Shown here: piece after piece, positions 43,101-54,419 of the stretch
How the letters are laid out: every line of letters starts with the position of its first letter
Position numbering within the stretch: position 1 is the first letter of the stretch
Source of the DNA: Iris pallida
Lineage: Eukaryota; Streptophyta; Magnoliopsida; Asparagales; Iridaceae
Assembly: GCA_029216955.1 (NCBI GenBank)
Contig: JANAVB010006998.1
Span: 3,814,451-3,878,450, forward strand
Length of the DNA: 64,000 bases
Reading direction: 5' to 3'
Notes under the pieces: model-generated
What the model was told of the DNA's origin: nothing
Database searches by the model: none
The model's input: only the letters and a program-made list of their open reading frames with translations
Translations under genes and position numbers: made by a program

Positions 43101-44131
43101 CCCGACACTTGTATATCACGAGTCACAAGTCTCATATAGATCTCGGACGTACGTATCGACTGGCCATCGGTGAGCACATGCCGTGCGATAGGCAATAACT
43201 GCTAAATAGTTATGGTTGTCTAGAAGACTTAGCGACTTAGCAGTTATTAGGAATGTCGTGATGTAGATTCAACATGAGTAGTGCATGGGGAGGGTGAAGA
43301 CAGTTATTAGGCGCAGGGGCTTTCACACCTTTACTTTTCTCTAGATACCATTTGTGACTCAGTCGAGAGACTAGTGGCCATGCATTTATTTACTTTTCTC
43401 TAGATGCCACTAGTGCCTCGGTTGAAACACAAATGTGTCGTGCATTTACTTTCCTCTAGCTGCCGTTAGTGACTCACCCAAGAGCTAGTAGCCGTGCATT
43501 TATTTTTCTCTGGATGCCCCTTAGTTCTCGGTCGAGTGCTAATGGGCCGTGCATTTACTTTTCTCTAGACGCCACTAGTGCCTTGGTTGAAACGCTAACG
43601 TGTCGTGTTTCTAGCTTCGGGAGCCCTTGTGTGGAACGTTGTCTTCAAATGCATATTCACATAGAATGGTTAAGAACCTTTATTTGTGTAGTTTTCTGTT
43701 GAGCTTTATTTATTCAGTTATCGACATGATATTATGTGTCTTGTTACGTCCCTCTGAGGACCTGGTTATCTCGCCAGGTGTGTGCTCTTGTCTTTCGCAG
43801 GTGTTCTAGCTCTAGCCGTGATTATCGCTATATCTTCGAGGATGATTGCAATTGGATCATTTTCGCTTCGCTCGCCAAAATCTTTCTTTTGTTATGTATT
43901 TCTTTTCATCGTTGGTAGTGGATTTGTCTCCGCCCAACTACATGTACCAAATGACAATTTTATGGTTGATTATATGATATCATTTATTCATATATTTTTG
44001 TGGATGAGAATAGTTATGGTTCTACTGCATTTTACAGCTTATGTATTCATACGAGGCCCATGTATTTCGTATGAATACAGCTGGCATGTCTACGTTCCTA
44101 GTCCTACGTATTTTGGGACTGGGGCGTTACA
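40141..44131 (+). repeat. LARD-2a LTR
   Basis: The LTR runs TGTAAAACCCC to GGGGCGTTACA. TATA cctataaata lies at 40821. About 1 kb of C-rich sequence (40980-42010), an (ATT)n tract (42139-42243) and an AT-rich segment follow. It is clearly homologous to but diverged from the LARD-2b LTRs, with many indels. Tandem tag-gccac/gtgcattta-type units lie at 43370-43600. Confidence 0.9.
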
Positions 44132-44136
44132 ACTTT

Positions 44137-45135
44137 CATGCCAAATGCTTGTGTTAGCATATTTCTTTGAGGAAGTCTTCTTGTATTGTTTCTCATAATG
44201 GCTGCTCTTCTTTAAGTATGGACAGTCTTTCCGGACATGTCCCGTCTTCTTGCAACCGTAGCAGGTTGGCTCTTCTTCGTCGTCTTCTTGTGGGTCCTTC
44301 TTTTTTCGGTTGAAGCGAAGGAATTTCTTGAAGTTGTGGACAAGGAGTGCTTGATCATCACCTTCTGAGTTGTCGTCATCCGTCTCTTTGGGGTCGGCCC
44401 TCCGTCGGTGAGCTTTGAGTACGATCTCCTTAGCCTTAGGAGCAGGCTCCTCGAAGTCCTTGAGGTCAAGCTCATGAGTCATCAGCTTTCCCATCAAGGT
44501 CTCCATGGACATGGTTGTGAGATCATTTCCTTCTATGATGGCTGTCACCTTAGGGTTCCAAATCTTTGGTAGCCCCCTAAGTAGCTTGCGAATCTTCTTG
44601 TGATTTGAATATTGTTTGTCGAGCGAAGACAGGGGATTGATGATGTCGAGGAATCTTGTGAACATTTGCGTGATCGTCTCATTTGGCTTCATCTTAAAAG
44701 CCTCATATTCTTGAGTAAGATGGCTTATCTTTGATTCCTTGACTTGGGTGGTTCCTTCATGCGTCACTTCTAGAAGTCTCCATACTTCGTGAGAGGTGGT
44801 GCATGTAGAGACCCTGTTGAACTCATTCCTGTCTATAGCACAGAATAAAGCATTAATAGCTCTCGCGTCTAGACTTTTCTGTTTTTTCTTCTCGTCAGAA
44901 TATTTGTCATGTGAATTCTCAACGAGATCACCATTGACAACTATCCTGGCAGGCTTTTTGTAACCGTCAGTGACGATAGACCACAGGTTAAAGTCTAGCG
45001 ACTTGAGATAAAAGCGCATCCTTGTTTTCTAATATGTGTAGTTAGTTCCATCAAATATGGGAGGCCTATGAGTGGACTGTCCTTCACCATGATTGGAAAT
45101 CAAGGATTGTGTGGTTGCTATGGATCAGCTCTAGG
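44137..45135 (-). pseudogene. SIRE-1 gag, N-terminal part
   Basis: It likely begins near 45125, where the expected ATG is ATA (IATTQSLISNHGEGQ). PPIFDGTNYTY is followed by a TAG in place of Trp, then KTRMRFYLKSLDFNLW. From 45019 the frame is open for 300 codons with ALFCAIDRNEFNRVSTCTT, WRLLEVTHEGTTQVKESK, IRKLLRGLPKIWNPKVTAI and a CCHC knuckle CYGCKKTGHVRKDC. It is interrupted at 44137 by LARD-2a within SIWHES and resumes at 39064 as EASDSEEE. Confidence 0.88.
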
Positions 45136-45161
45136 ATGTTAGTCCTTGTTGAGAGAACAGA

Positions 45162-45175
45162 GCTCTGATACCAAT
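45162..45175 (-). promoter_or_regulatory. SIRE-1 primer binding site
   Basis: Reverse-complemented, the bases next to the 5' LTR read TTGGTATCAGAGCTC, a full match to the plant initiator-Met tRNA primer site. Confidence 0.88.
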
Positions 45176-46113
45176 TGAAGAACAGATGGCAACTCTAGAG
45201 GGGGGTGAATAGAGTTTATAGTGATAATAGCCAATTAAAAATTAAAACTCTTTCACAAGCTAAAATAAATCAGAGTAAATACGGAAATAAATAAGGACAA
45301 AAAAGTATACGCAAACACAGGCAATTTTAACCTGGTTTTCTTCGTGGAGGACTAGTCTAGGCCTGAGAACTCTAGCTCAGGATTAAATCCACTATTTGTA
45401 AAATAGTAGTTACACCCCGTGCCTTTTCTTCAGAAGAGCACGTCAACTTCTTACAAAGATCGCAATGGCGATGCTTGGAATTTTTTAAGCGACTTCTTGA
45501 ACTCTTGCACAAACTCCTAACTGAAAAATGCTGAGCACTTGAGGCTTAGGGAGCTTGTGGCTAGTAGATGAAGATGGGTATGGCTTGAATTGAGCTTTAG
45601 AGAGAAGAGAAGAGAAGATTGGATGAATGAAAATGAGAGAATTCATGGCCTATTTATAGGATACTAGTAGGCAGAATTCGGCCAGAATTATGGTAGAAAT
45701 TTTCAAATATTTGGCCGCTGGACGACTAGCAACCAGCCAACCCTAAAAATTAGGGTGCTAATTTTTAGGGGACAGAGTTCGGCCCAAACTCTGTGTGGAG
45801 GCAGAGTTCGGCCCAAACTCTGTCTCCAGAGCACATAATTGGTCTTAAGGTCCAATGGGCTTAATTGGATGTGTGGAGCTTATGAATTTTGGGTAGGTTA
45901 TAGGTTAAGTCTCAAGAGCTCAGCACAACTCAGCTTACATTAGTCTAGACTCAATAAATTTATAAAATACAGACTCAAAAATGACTTGCATTACAAAATT
46001 GAGCTGTCGTCTGACTTGAGCTGGATGTAGTCGTCGTGTGTCGTATTGAATTATTACAAGTATTATTTAGTCAATGTTATCAATATTTGGTTGACTGTGA
46101 CTTTGTGTCAACA
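45176..46113 (-). repeat. SIRE-1 5' LTR
   Basis: In the minus sense it contains TATA CCTATAAATAGG (45664-45651). Upstream of that are GAATTCGGCC- and GAGTTCGGCC-type palindromic motifs at about 45668-45690, 45774-45795 and 45800-45824. Confidence 0.92.
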
Positions 46114-46743
46114 GGTTGTTGATGCAGCCGAGAAGGTGAAGCTCATCAGGGACAGACTTCGCATGTCGCAGGACAGACGTCGGCACTGGGCCGATAGCCA
46201 CCGGAGGCCGTTGGAGTTTGAGGTACAGATTTAGAGATAGGATTAGAAGTAGGTTGTATTTTGTTTTGTTTGATTGATCGTGTTTGATTTTTAGAAACTT
46301 GAGACCTTGCTTGTGATTAGGTTGGAGACATGGTTTTTCTGCGGATATCTCTGACTCGTGGTACGATACGTTTTGGTGGAGGTGGGAAGCTTAGCCCGCG
46401 CTTCATCGAACCTTTCGTGATCAGGAGAAGGGTCGGTGATATGGCTTATAGGCTAGACTTGCCACCTGTACTAGTGGGGGTCCACAACGTATTCCACGTA
46501 TCACAGTTGAGATGGTACATGGCTGACCCTAGCCATGTGCTCGACCATTCAGAGATTGAGGTTGGACCTACTCTTTGTTATCCAGAGCAGCCTGTGGAGA
46601 TTCTGGATCGCCGTGAGAAGGTGCTGAGAAACCAGGTGATACCCTTGGTTCGTGTCGCATGGAGGCATCATTCTCCAGGTGAGTCGACCTGGGAGCGGGA
46701 GGATGAGATGCGCGAACGATACCCATATTTGTTTGCACCGTGA
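46114..46743 (+). pseudogene. Chromo-1 integrase C-terminal domain and chromodomain
   Basis: After the SIRE-1 TSD the frame resumes with VVDAAEKVKLIRDRLRMSQ and HRRPLEFEV. It then continues after a 98-bp GT-AG interval as GDMVFLRISLTRG, KLSPRFIEPFVIRRRVGDMAY, VHNVFHVSQLRWY and the chromodomain LRNQVIPLVRVAWRHHSPGE, STWEREDEMRERYPYLF. The chromodomain targets integration to particular chromatin. The stop at 46741-46743 gives the normal end, about 80 bp before the 3' LTR. Confidence 0.88.
46223..46320 (+). other. Probable small intron in Chromo-1 integrase
   Basis: Between GAG and GTTGGAGAC lies a 98-bp, T-rich stretch beginning GTACAG and ending GTGATTAG. Its removal joins ...LEFEV-GDMVFLR... 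in frame, matching the usual integrase C-terminal GDMVFL motif. Within it are in-frame stops. Length, AT content and borders fit a plant intron, though an insertion with short homology is possible. Confidence 0.55.
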
Positions 46744-46821
46744 GGTATGATTATCTATCCTTCTCATCTGTTAGTTTTGCCCTTAATTTCGAGGACGAAA
46801 TTATTTTAAGGGGGGTAGATT

Positions 46822-47907
46822 TGTTACTACCACATTTCTAGCATGAGGGTATTTTGGTCATTTTTAAAATTTTGGGAATTATTTGGATTATTTAGTATTA
46901 ATTATAATTATTAAAATTTTAAGTGATTTTTAGTATAATTGATTTGGTGCTATTATTGACTTTGACTCAGGGTGACTTAGGAGACTGTCCTAGAAGCTAA
47001 CCTAGGTCATGACTACTTGGTTAGAGTGTGTAACCCTAGCTTGACCTAAGTTAGTGATATCCAACTCATTAGAATTTATTTGGAGAAAATAGGAATTTAT
47101 TTGGCTAGAGAATGGCTTGTGATTTCATAAGTCATGGTTTATGGCTTAGGCCCATAGAGGCCCATAGAGGCCCATAGACCACTAGTGGAACCCTAACCCT
47201 AGCCCAACACCTACTTGGCCGTCCACCCTATCCTTTCCCATCTATTTAATGTCTCATAAAATTTAGGGATAGCCTCCTTAGAAAAATTAGCAAGTTTAAA
47301 GAAGAGGTAAACCCTTTCTTCCCCAATCCATAACTCCTCCATTTCAACTCCTTTTTTCTTCTAATTTCTTGCAATAGATTCTAATTACTGTGCTCTCTAT
47401 GGCTATGGTAAGAAATTTCAGGAAAGGACCATTTTGAAGGAGTTTGGGTAGCTTGAGGAACCACTCACATTGGGGCTTTTTGTGCCATTTCAAACCCATA
47501 GGTAATTTCGAATCCACTCCATAAAATAGTGTTCTAATTGCATAAATAGGAAGCCCTAGGTCTACCCTAACTGTAGGTATAGCTATTTCTAGGTTTCGTG
47601 TCTAATACGTGTCCGTATCGGACACGTATCAGTGGATACGTATAGGTGTTCGATGAAATGCCACAGTGGGCATTTCATCCCTGTTTTCCAATTTGGTTTG
47701 AATAGGAAAATAGCATTTAGCCTCGCTTATGGGTTTCCAGTGTTCTGAGGTAGTATTAGTGTCGTGTCGTATCGCTTTGGACACGGGTACATGCGGGGTG
47801 CAGCACGTGCGCGCGCTGGTGACACTCCCCTGCTACTCGGGGTCGATTGCGCGCTGTACACGCCACTTGGACACGTGTAAATTGACACGTGGGTGCGGGT
47901 CGTGACA
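46822..47907 (+). repeat. Chromo-1 3' LTR
   Basis: This 1,086-bp copy is colinear with 26848-27923, preceded directly by the polypurine tract (46808-46820) and followed by TSD GACTT. Confidence 0.92.
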
Positions 47908-47912
47908 GACTT

Positions 47913-48352
47913 GGCTCCCGAAGGCTCATGTCGCATATCCTACCAGTGTTGTAGAAGATGTGCAACCGAAGAACTCTGTCATGTGGGCGCATAGGCCATC
48001 CATGTGGGCGCATGGAGCTCCCCTGTGGGCGCATACCTCTGCCACAGAGGCTCCTGATACGAAGAAGGCGCATACGGTTCAGGGCTCTACTAGCCCGACG
48101 ACTCCTCTTATGAATAACCAACAACAGAGTGTTCAAAACTCGAGACTCGGCAAAGAAAAACACTACGATGCCAATAATTGAAGTGCTCGACACTCTGGAC
48201 AAACTCATCGAAGCTTGCAAACGAATAAGGCAAAACTGGGAAAAAACGTCGATGTTTCCTATAGTACACGACCAGTGCCATACGCCCAAAGGAGTATGTA
48301 GGCGCATGATTCTGGTCAGAAGGCTTTTGTCTTCCATAGACTTTTTGCACCC
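47913..48352 (+). pseudogene. Tat-1 gag, 5' part with GCGCCCA words
   Basis: The sequence resumes after Chromo-1 in broken frames, one with MPIIEVLDTLDKLIEACKRI (48169 on). At least four gtgggcgcat/tatgcgccca-type words (47978-48017, 48283-48305) echo the LTR. No domain could be recognised. Confidence 0.5.
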
Positions 48353-50398
48353 ATGCATCCAGGCTCTGCTGACCCCTTCTATGCGCCCACAGCTAGGAAG
48401 GCCAAGCGTGCTGCCAGATCTCTTGGGAAGCATGCGCCCAAAGGCATGCCCCAGGGCCTATGTGCCCACAGCAAAAAGACAGACCCCAACGCGTATAGCA
48501 CGGGGCTGTCTTCAAGGTCATCACGGAATTTAGGTGTGGGGGTTGCCCCTGCACACGAACTAAGTCCGGATGTGCCAACTTCCCTTACAAACCCATATGC
48601 AAAGCTTGGCAATGCATGTGAAATGGGTTCTAAGGTGAAGCTCCCTTCTGCCGATTTATGCGACATGATAACTCACATGCGTAAAGCGAGGGAGATCATT
48701 ACTACTCATGAGGTGCCTCTACCGGAGCACCCGTGCACTAGTATTGTCATCAACTGTTGTTGCTCCAAAACAACAAAAGTTCCTCTAAGGCAGTTCGTGT
48801 TTCGACGAATGCAACATTCTGATGATGAAACGCCACTATGTGTTTCATCTAACATGGCTTCGTGGGGTCCTCCCTATGGAAGCCCCAATCAAATAAGGTG
48901 GATCACTAATCCAACCTTTTCTTCCAGTTCTACGAACAAAAGAAGAAGAAAAAGTCTACCAGCAAACAACAAGCGAACTATTTCACTTGGAGTCTATATG
49001 GGTACTTGGTCGAGAACAAGATCCCTTATAGACGGCGAGGACTCTCAAGATAGGGGTGGTGTTCCCTTAGAATCTCAAACTGGAGGTAGTACTCCCTCAA
49101 AATCTGAAATAGACGACCTCCACGCCGGGGGTAGCCTTCCAGATGACGTTGATCTCTTCGAGTCTGACGATGAATATCTACCTCCCCTGTCCGAAGAAGA
49201 AGGCCTTTTCAACTCAGAGACAGACAACATCAGCACCTGTTGTACCGTCTCCCCTATTCATCCTCGCATGCTATCTGCGTACATGACAGATGGAGAGAGA
49301 CCTGAAGAAGCCATTGATCAAACCAACAAACGGCTGGAGAATCTTGAAATAGCATTCGCCAAGATCACTGACATGCTTACCAGCATCATGGCTGTCCAAA
49401 CTGCTGGGGTTGTTCCCCCACTTCAACCAAATGTCTCAGCACACGCTAGTCCGGTTCATAGTAACAACCCTCCTTCACTACTAAGGGAGTACCATTCTGT
49501 TGTACCTCCTCCAAATCCCATAAATACTGGGGGTGGTCCTTCACCGACAGCACTTGACAACCGTACAACAACCATTTTTCAACATCTGCTCAATCAATAG
49601 GATGCAATTGATTCTCTTGTTGCCCGTCTCGATACCATCTCACACAAAGACGAGCTTCAAAAGATGGGAATATCTCAACCTTATCCTCCTGAATGGGAGA
49701 ATGCCACTTGTCCTCCTAACTACAAGCCATTGACGCTAAGTTTGTTTGATGGGATGACTTCGCCTCGCCAATACATGACATACTTCAACACACAGACGTT
49801 GCACTTACCAAGAGACGATGCGTTCTTGTCAAAGCTATTTATCAGCACCTTGTAGGGAGTAGCTTTTGAATGGTTCTGCAGTCTGTCTGACGGTTGCATT
49901 AACTCCTTCAAAGACTTGGAGAGGCTATTCCTTAATAGGTTTTACGAGAGTGGCATGCATGTTAGTATGTCCACCCTCAGAGACCAAGCAGATAAAAAGT
50001 GAGGCTGTTATTGCTTTTATCGAACGCTTCAGACGACTAGCCTTGAAGATGCCCTTCGGTATACCAGACTTGGAGCTTATGGACACTTGTCGGCATAACT
50101 TCCTTCCTACAGTGAAGTTCTGTCTGGGTAAACATAAATATGATACATGGCCCGCTTTTATCGGGGCCGCTGATGTTGCTGAAAATGACGTTCCTAATCT
50201 GGAACTACTGGGGTTGAAGACACCCAAATTTGAAGACAAAGATAAGCACCCCCAAACTATCCCTATCCGTGGGGGTAAAGGAAAAGAAGTCTTGAAGGTT
50301 GACACTTCTAAGGGAGCTCCTAATTCTCAGAGTGCTCCTGACAGACCAAGGAGACTTCCTCCTTTGACGAGGATGACGTTATTACCATTTTCAACACA
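48353..50398 (+). pseudogene. Tat-1 gag
   Basis: An open frame of 415 codons (48353-49600) ends in a TAG. The same frame continues DAIDSLVARLDTISHKDEL, then PLTLSLFDGMTSPRQYMTYF, FISTL-stop-GVAFEWF and DLERLFLNRFYESG. A shifted frame (49999 on) carries EAVIAFIERFRRLAL and ELMDTCRHNFLPTV. The sequence Y-DG--DP--Y...AFEWF...F...F is the capsid layout of gypsy gags (Retrotrans_gag). The N-terminal 350 residues are low-complexity and acidic with no known domain. Stops at 49600 (Gln to stop) and 49855. Confidence 0.78.
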
Positions 50399-51325
50399 TT
50401 GATGAAGAGTAATAAACTAGTATTGCCTCCACCACGACGTCATGAAGAGGCAAGTCGACTCAGTGACCCCAAGTACTATCTCTATCATCAGTACGTACAC
50501 CATTCTACCAAGGATTGTATCGTCCTAAAGAGGAAGATACAACAGCTCATCGATAGCCAAATTATCAACCTCGAAGCTGAAGACAAGTTCGTATCTTCTA
50601 ACATGATCTCTCTTCAATTTGGTGACTTTCCTTCCACAAAAGTTCCAGACGACGTAGTTATAATTCCCAAGGCAATAATGGAAGTCGTCAACTTGCCGCC
50701 AGCTCGCGATTCAACATCAACTCTGGTGCCACTCACGACGGAGCGTGGTGAGATTATGTGGGTCCATTCTGACCTTGTGCAAGAAATGAAGCAGGGGGTA
50801 GTGTCTTCCAAAGCAAAGAGGGACAAGAAATACAAGCCATGCCATATGGTGTCTTCTCCTATTTATGAAGTCCTATATGGTGAGACACGATCTGGCAAGA
50901 CTTACCTGCAGACTTATGACCCCGTACAAGAGGACGTAATGCTTTCTCAAGCTTCTACTACCCCCACAAGTTCAGAAGCTGGTCCGTCTAAGTCCTCAAG
51001 TACCGACAAAGCTAAGCAGAAGGAGACGCGATTTGACAAATCTCTAAAGTCACCAGCTCCCGAAGGCATGGATCGGCCTTACAACTTTGACAACTGGCAC
51101 AACTGGCCAATACACCTGCCAGATTATCATTATTCAATCTACTGCAGCTCTCCAAAGAGAAGCATAAAGCTTTAAGTGAGGCATTACTACATGCCGACTC
51201 TTATCTCGCTGAAGTCAAAGCTTCCGCTGAAGATCCGATCTCTTGTCCTCATTACCATAGCACTATGGAAGTGGTTCCCAACATCACCTTTTCACAAGAG
51301 GACATGCTACTAAAAAATAATCATC
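50399..51325 (+). pseudogene. Tat-1 gag C-terminal region with Zn-knuckle-like segment
   Basis: The 258-codon frame opens MKSNKLVLPPPRRHEEAS and holds DPKYYLYHQYVHHSTKDC, which matches the Tat/Ogre KYCLYHRxxxHxTxDC motif except that the first Cys is Tyr, so metal binding is doubtful. An acidic/Ser-rich part leads to PYNFDNWHNWPIHLPDYH. The frame ends at 51175; a shifted frame continues HADSYLAEVKASAEDP up to the protease. Confidence 0.72.
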
Positions 51326-51746
51326 ATGATAGACCTTTGTACTATAGGGTATATCGGGGCGATTAAGGTGGATCAGATGCATATCGATCTAGGTTCTTCC
51401 CTCAGCATCATCCCTAGAAGTTTACTCAAAATTCTAGGGATCCCTTTGCACAAGCTGTCTGCAACCAATACAATTATCATGACTTTCAATGCTAGGAGAA
51501 GTCACTCTCTGGGAAAGATCCGTCTCAAGTGCTAGATTGGTGATCTCTGGACAGAGGTTTCTTGTTATGTAATCGATGCCAATGTGTCTTATAACGTCTT
51601 GTTAGGACGTCCGTGGATACACGAGAACATGATTGTTCCTTCTACTCTTCACCAGTGCTTTAAGTACATTAACAGTAATGGCATCGTGAAGACAGAATTT
51701 TTCGATGTCGATCCTTTCAAGGGTATTGAAGCCTACTATGGAGATT
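51326..51746 (+). pseudogene. Tat-1 retropepsin-like protease
   Basis: HIDLGSSLSIIPRSLL aligns with the gypsy protease active site (usual ID-G-S-LNILP), with Leu where Ser/Thr/Gly follows the Asp. TFNARRSHSLGKIRL and, past a TAG, CYVIDANVSYNVLLGRPWIH match the flap and C-terminal LLGRPWIH motif. It is cut by LARD-2b after EAYYGD. Confidence 0.82.
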
Positions 51747-53788
51747 TATAAAACCCCTAAATCTCTACTATATTTTTTTATTTTTATTTATTAAAATTTG
51801 TACTGATTTAAAATTTTCATTATTGTACGTCGCGTAGTCGTATTGTACGTCGCGTACGAAATTTTATTTTTGCTCGACGAGTGCGAATATGTGCGAGTGT
51901 ACATATTTTTAGAAAAACATATTATATGTAATATTTAATTTAGCTATCAAAATTTATGATTTTATTTATGAAAAGCCTTTTGGTTAGAATAAATAATATT
52001 TTTAGTACATGCACATAATTCATAAATATTTTTGCTAGTTTGTTTTAAATAAAAATAAAAATTTCGAAATTCATTTATAATAAAATTTTATTATTCAAAA
52101 AGGATATTTATAAATATTTATTATTTTTGAAATTATTATTATTGGTATTTTTGGAAAATATATTTGAAAATTTTGTGTCCATTTTAAATCTTGATTTGAA
52201 TTTATGCGTTTATTTAAATAGTTAAAAATTTGAAATTTGATTTATCCTATTCGTTTTAACCTAAGAATCAATTTGATTTAAATTGGATATTTAATTTGAA
52301 ATTGGATTTGGATTTGGATTTGAATTTGGAGTTGATTTAAATTAAATTTGCGAATTATCTATAATGGGTTTTAAATATCCTAATCTTTATCTTAATGGGA
52401 ATTCCCACATCCTATAAATAGGCAGGTACTCCTCCATAACTTCTATCCTCCACAATATTTCTTCATAAATAATTCCCAACCCCGTGCACTGTGTCCGTGT
52501 TCCCTCCCCGTCTTATTCCATATTTTTGTACATGTACAATTTCATCCTCTCCTACGTGTCGACAATCCCGACACGGCAAAAATCCTAATCCTATCCCTAA
52601 CCCAACTCTTTTCCGCCCCGCTGCCATCCACCCGTCGACACCCCCAACAGCCCCGTTCTCACCCGCTCCACCACCGGAGTAGCGTCGTCCCGGCGGTATC
52701 TCCATCTCGTACCCGACCTTCACCTCGACCCCCATGACACCCAGCCGTAACCACCATCACCATTGGAAACACCACCGCCACAGCCAAACCCCGGCCGACC
52801 CCTCGACTTCTCCTTCTCCGCCATCAACATCTTCACTACCACCCTACCGGACCCCATCAAAACTACCGGCCCCAACTCCTGTCGACTTCAGCCACCCAAA
52901 CCACCGCCGCACGGCCAACACCCGCCACCACCATCCGAAAAGGAAAAAGAAACAGGAAATTAAAACCCGAGACTCTCACCTGACCCGGCCATGCTCCGGC
53001 GACCATCCCCGTCCCGATCAGCCGTCCACAGCCCTGACCGCCTCCCTCTCCGGTGAGTGAGCGCCTCCGCGCGCCGCCCCTGCCCGCCTCTTCCGGCCAG
53101 AAACCCCCATCTACGCCTTCCGGCCGCAACCGCTCCTCCTAGTCACCGCCTCCTCCTCCTACGAGTCCCGTCGACCCCCCAAAGCCTCCGCCGCCGTTAA
53201 AATCCCCCGACCAAGTCCGACCAGTCGCCGACGCCTGTCCGCCTACACCTCTCCGCCGCTCCGCCACACGCGCCCACTCCAAACTCCTCTCCGGCGCCGC
53301 CCGCCTCCAGCATTCCCTTAGCCGCGAGCACCCGTGCCCTAGCTGTCCGCTCTGCCGCCCTAGCACCGCGACCCACCGCCGAGACCCCCTCTCCAAATCG
53401 CTCCCCTCCGGCAAGCTCCTGACCGCCACGCCTAACCCCCTCCGACCGGAGCCCGACTCTCTCGCGCCGCCGGAGCGGGGAGCTCCGCCGAGCCACCTCC
53501 TCCATTCCAAACCCCTCTCTTTTCTCTCCTCACTGTACACTCCCTCTCTCTCTCTTTAATCGGGAAGAGTAGCTGGTGGTTTAAGTTTATTTTGTTATTT
53601 GGTATTTTGAGTCCCCCTTCCTTTCCTTGATTTTTACTGAGCTCTCTCTGAGAAGAGAGTCAAAGTTGGGTTTGTTTTTTTTTTTTTTACTGTTACACGT
53701 TTTGTGGTCTCCTCGATAGAGGAGAACCACTGTTCTGATAAGTTTTTTTTATTTTAATTATTATTGTAATTATTATAGTTATTATTAT

Positions 53789-53796
53789 CATTGTCA

Positions 53797-53849
<53 letters not shown>

Positions 53850-53985
53850 ATTTTTATTATGATTATTATCTCCTTATTATTATTATCTTATAATTGTCAA
53901 TATTGTTATTATTGTTATTATTATTATTATTATCATTATTATTCTTATCTTTATTATTATTATTATTATCTTTTAATTTCAAACT
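53789..53985. repeat. (ATT)n-rich tract in LARD-2b 5' LTR
   Basis: A trinucleotide run with interruptions. The same tract occurs at 59113-59316 and, in altered form, at 42139-42243. Poly-Leu/Tyr/Ile frames here are artefacts. Confidence 0.9.
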
Positions 53986-54419
53986 AATGATTTATGTAGA
54001 TTATTTAATTAAGGGTATTTATATTTGATTAGGAATTATTATTATTAGTAATATTACTATTCATATTGTTATTATTGTAACTATAAATAACTATTTTCAA
54101 CATTTGATTAAAAGCACTAATTGTATTTGCTATATTATTTTTGGTATTTTAAAAGTATAGTTTATTAATAAAACGTTATTTTTACGAGATATGGTTCTTA
54201 ATCCTAAATGATTTTTTCTAATATTATTTTCGCCAAAAATATTTTGTTAGGTTCTAGCCTAAAGTATTATTTGACAAAACTTACAATTTTGCTTTGAAAC
54301 GACTTTGATTTTTCGTATATTTATTTAAAAGCACATTTTGATTAATAAATTATATTTCAAGTATTATAAACTAGTTTTCAAAAATCATATATTCGTCAAA
54401 ATTTCCTTTGTTCTTCCTA

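Larger units (their letters stand above)
39070..44131 (+). mobile_element. LARD-2a: one-LTR insertion of the LARD-2 family
   Basis: Internal sequence (39070-40140) is followed by a single 3,991-bp LTR (40141-44131); no 5' LTR exists. Flanks gcttt (39065-39069) and acttt (44132-44136) behave as a 5-bp TSD. Excising the element plus one flank restores the SIRE-1 gag frame as IWHES-EASDSEEE, which shows that both borders are exact. The left end TGTTGTGGCCC corresponds to the sequence six bases inside the internal region of LARD-2b, at the likely primer site. Confidence 0.88.
31590..46113 (-). mobile_element. SIRE-1: SIRE/Maximus-like Ty1/copia element with extra 3' ORF
   Basis: LTRs of 939 bp (31590-32528) and 938 bp (45176-46113) read TGAAGAACAG to GTGTCAACA on the plus strand; TSD GGTTG lies at 31585-31589 and 46114-46118. 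The primer site, read on the minus strand next to 45175, is ATTGGTATCAGAGCTC, and the polypurine tract TATGGGGGAGATTG lies at 32541-32528, so the element is on the minus strand. Order: gag (two pieces around LARD-2a), protease, integrase, RT, RNase H, then a separate ORF as in SIRE/Maximus elements. LTRs differ at a few per cent by eye. Confidence 0.92.
26848..47907 (+). mobile_element. Chromo-1: chromodomain Ty3/gypsy (Tekay/Del-like), gag-PR-RT missing
   Basis: LTRs of 1,076 bp (26848-27923) and 1,086 bp (46822-47907), TGTCACTACC/TGTTACTACC to GTCGTGACA, are flanked by TSD GACTT (26843-26847, 47908-47912). The RNase H end, integrase and a chromodomain remain; the region expected to hold gag, protease and RT is replaced by about 2 kb of non-coding sequence. 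SIRE-1 is inserted in the integrase. The 3' end carries TTTCGAGGACGAAATTATTTT and the polypurine tract AAGGGGGGTAGAT. LTRs are closely similar by eye; the 3' copy has an extra gaggcccata unit near 47158. Confidence 0.92.

Noticed and set aside
47756..48433. 225-codon minus-strand frame with repeated MRPH/MRPQ
   Set aside because: Shadow of the GCGCCCA words across the Chromo-1 LTR and Tat-1 gag junction; it spans two different elements.
52734..53540. Proline/arginine-rich frames on both strands in LARD-2 LTRs (also 41122-42059, 58092-58869)
   Set aside because: They follow from a C-rich, stop-poor composition. The same block gives frames on both strands, lies in LTR leader sequence, and shows no known domain.
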